Shown: positions 62,772 through 64,000 of the stretch, one piece after another
Layout of the letters: each line of letters opens with the position of its first letter
How positions within the stretch are numbered: the stretch's first letter is position 1
Assembly (NCBI GenBank): GCA_943736015.1
Contig: OX031065.1
Coordinates: 44,742,992-44,806,991, forward strand
DNA length: 64,000 bases
From: Tridacna crocea
Lineage: Eukaryota; Mollusca; Bivalvia; Cardiida; Cardiidae
Reading direction: 5' to 3'
Program-made: the position numbers and the translations under genes
The notes under the pieces: model-generated
Databases searched by the model: none
What the model saw: the letters and a program-made list of their open reading frames with translations, nothing else
What the model was told of the DNA's origin: nothing

Positions 62772-62998
62772 TTAACCCATTACCACACAATCCCTACTAT
62801 TGACCCTGAGAAAGAAGCCCCTAGAAAACACTGTGGGAAAAGGAGAAAATGCTGGTAACCAGCATTTTCTACTTTTCCAACGATATTTTCTACCCTTCAC
62901 AAAACAAATTTCAATTGTTCAGTCACTTTTATATTGTCATCTGCAAATGCTTTCAATTTGGACAAGCCTTAAAAATAATGTTGTTTGGTAGTGAGCTA
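62772..62998 (-). mobile_element. Family A MITE next to exon F
   Basis: TTAACCCATTACCACACAATC, core intact with ACTTTTCC, ending GTTTGGTAGTGAGCTAA. 29 nt upstream of exon F. Confidence 0.85.
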
Positions 62999-63027
62999 AT
63001 CAATTAATGTCTTTTATTTTTGAACAG

Positions 63028-63129
63028 GAGGGAATGGCCCAGAACAAGATGAATGTTTTACATTGGCATTTAGTGGATGACCAGTCCTTCCCATTTTACA
63101 GTAGTGCTTTTCCAGATCTAAGTGCAAAG
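63028..63129 (+). CDS. HEXA/HEXB-like: Beta-N-acetylhexosaminidase exon F: HWHLVDD barrel motif
   Basis: 102-nt exon, residues 626-659, acceptor TTTTTGAACAG and donor AAG|GTAATG (phase 0). It encodes [18 protein letters not shown] then [16 protein letters not shown], the GH20 beta-strand with HWHLVDD that carries active-site acidic residues (HEXA Asp207/Asp208). Length matches human HEXA exon 6 (102 bp, from memory). The Asp-Glu catalytic pair and the rest of the barrel must lie beyond 64000; nothing between 63130 and 64000 looks like the next exon. A MITE ends 29 nt upstream of the acceptor. Confidence 0.96.
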
Positions 63130-63235
63130 GTAATGTCTTGTTACCAGTGTGGATTATGAAATGTTTGATTTACAGGATGATAATTATTATATGCCTGAAG
63201 GGTCGTATTATGTTATTGCCTGTGTTATCCATCCG

Positions 63236-63449
63236 TGCGTCCGTTGGCAATTTCTGGTGTATGCAACTCCTTCTACAGTTTTCATTTGAATAGGTTCAAA
63301 CTATCCACAATGAATCTCTATGATGTGTAGTTATGCATATGAATCTTAAAATGTAGATATCTGTAGGCACTCTAGATTTTACCCCATTTCACTGATATGC
63401 CCCATCGGGCGTATATATGCCGCTCTGCGAAGCTGTTGTTATATTAGTG
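63236..63449 (+). repeat. Interspersed repeat R, copy 3
   Basis: GTATGCAACTCCTTCTACAG, TTTTCATTTGAATAGGTTC, AATGAATCTCTATGATGTG, ATGCCGCTCTGCGAAGCT. The preceding ATCCATCCGTGCGTCCG tract suggests the repeat extends further left. Confidence 0.65.
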
Positions 63450-63522
63450 GGAACTAGAATTTGTTTTGTCAGGGATATATCAAATGTGAATTTGTCTTGT
63501 AAATTAATACCCCCACACCTCC

Positions 63523-63626
63523 CCGACACTGCCACCCCCTCCCCCCCTCACAATGTTTTCAAAAGGCTTCTTTCTTTCTTTTTCAGGGTCGTCAACAGTG
63601 AGGGGGGGAGGGGGTGGTAGTGTCGG
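63523..63626. repeat. C-rich/G-rich inverted repeat around a MITE fragment
   Basis: 29-nt arms at 63523-63551 and 63598-63626 pair with one mismatch. The right arm has runs GGGGGGG and GGGGG and continues into GGGGAGGAGG, so G-quadruplex formation is possible. The loop (63552-63597) is MITE Y arm: AATGTTTTCAAAAGGCTTC, CAGGGTCGT. Confidence 0.75.
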
Positions 63627-63807
63627 GGAGGAGGTGGTAGTGTCGGATATACTTGAATTAGAATGTTTTCTGTTTTACCTCTTTGAACTCATAATTTGTA
63701 TCCTCCCTAGGGTCTGTATTCGCCAACCATTTTTAAGAACGTTCTTAGTCTTCTTCATATTTGAAAGTAACACAAAATAGATAGCAGATACTTAGCATTC
63801 CATATTC

Positions 63808-63872
63808 AAAGCATTGTCACAAGGAAGAAATTGCTTTTAACAAGCAATATCTCCTTATGTCACATTGTTTTT
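63808..63872. mobile_element. MITE core remnant (B/C type)
   Basis: AAAGCATTGTCACAAGGAAG, AAATTGCTTTTAACAAGCAAT and CTCCTTATGTCACATTG form a diverged hairpin with TTGC-type loop. Confidence 0.55.
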
Positions 63873-64000
63873 ACATGTATTTATGCCTCTAAACAGCAGA
63901 CTAAGTAAATGTTATCATTTTTAAATGTAATTATAAACACACTGATCTTTGGCCTTATAGGAGTCATGAAAGTCCAGTCCAGTACCGTTTCATTCATTTT

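Noticed and set aside
8214..62998. Many 60-110 codon frames with words like KKPFENTVGKGENAGNQHFLLFPQCF, suggesting a conserved protein family
   Set aside because: All fall on MITE copies, on both strands, and the conserved words are the hairpin core read in frame. No common start, and no frame extends past the element.

Overview
The window is animal nuclear DNA, AT-rich and packed with repeats. A marine bivalve mollusc is the most likely source. This is inferred from one recognisable gene with vertebrate-like introns and from repeat types typical of bivalve genomes: pearl/Helentron-like elements with internal tandem repeats, tRNA-derived SINEs and very abundant palindromic MITEs. No bacterial gene organisation is present, and nearly all short open frames lie inside repeats.

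Only one host gene is clear. It is a plus-strand, secreted beta-N-acetylhexosaminidase (GH20, HEXA/HEXB type). Six exons are visible (40635-40755, 48152-48291, 49481-50870, 57851-57963, 60171-60281, 63028-63129), all joined by GT..AG introns in consistent phase. They encode residues 1-659: a signal peptide, an unusual Asn/Asp-rich and acidic extension of about 400 residues, the GH20 N-terminal domain and the start of the catalytic barrel. The gene continues past the right edge. Nothing that looks like a host gene was found in 1-40600.

Repeat layers: (1) A TTAA-flanked palindromic MITE family (piggyBac-like ends TTAA-CCCTTTACC) with roughly 70 full, partial or nested copies and at least three core subtypes (A, B, C). 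Full copies are about 230 bp with a hairpin core. 'X arm' means the side carrying GACAAAATTTTAGACTGG and GCATTTGCAGACGAC; 'Y arm' means the side carrying ACAATCCCTACTTTTGACG and AAGAAGCC. (2) Seven Helentron-like non-autonomous elements (1-1575, 10246-11823, 19910-21287, 21876-23154, 43439-44709, 52255-53656, 55318-57293) plus fragments. They share a folded 5' end, a CCGTCGTCCGTC tract, 145-167 bp tandem monomers, a subterminal inverted repeat and a 3' hairpin GGGCCATCATGGCCC followed by TCTTG. (3) At least three tRNA-derived SINE families. (4) Several other TIR elements: a pair with 9-bp target duplications, PIF/Harbinger-like elements, and a Tc1-like foldback carrying a broken transposase helix-turn-helix on both arms. 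(5) A 45-bp minisatellite and a CCA-rich microsatellite.

The elements are nested so deeply that relative ages can be read off. Helentron-like elements sit in T-runs of MITEs, MITEs sit in MITEs at recurring TTAA positions, a MITE sits in a SINE, and a SINE and a Tc1 foldback sit in MITEs. Two filled/empty site pairs inside the window directly show the TTAA target duplication. In the hexosaminidase gene, five of six visible exons have a MITE end within about 80 nt upstream.
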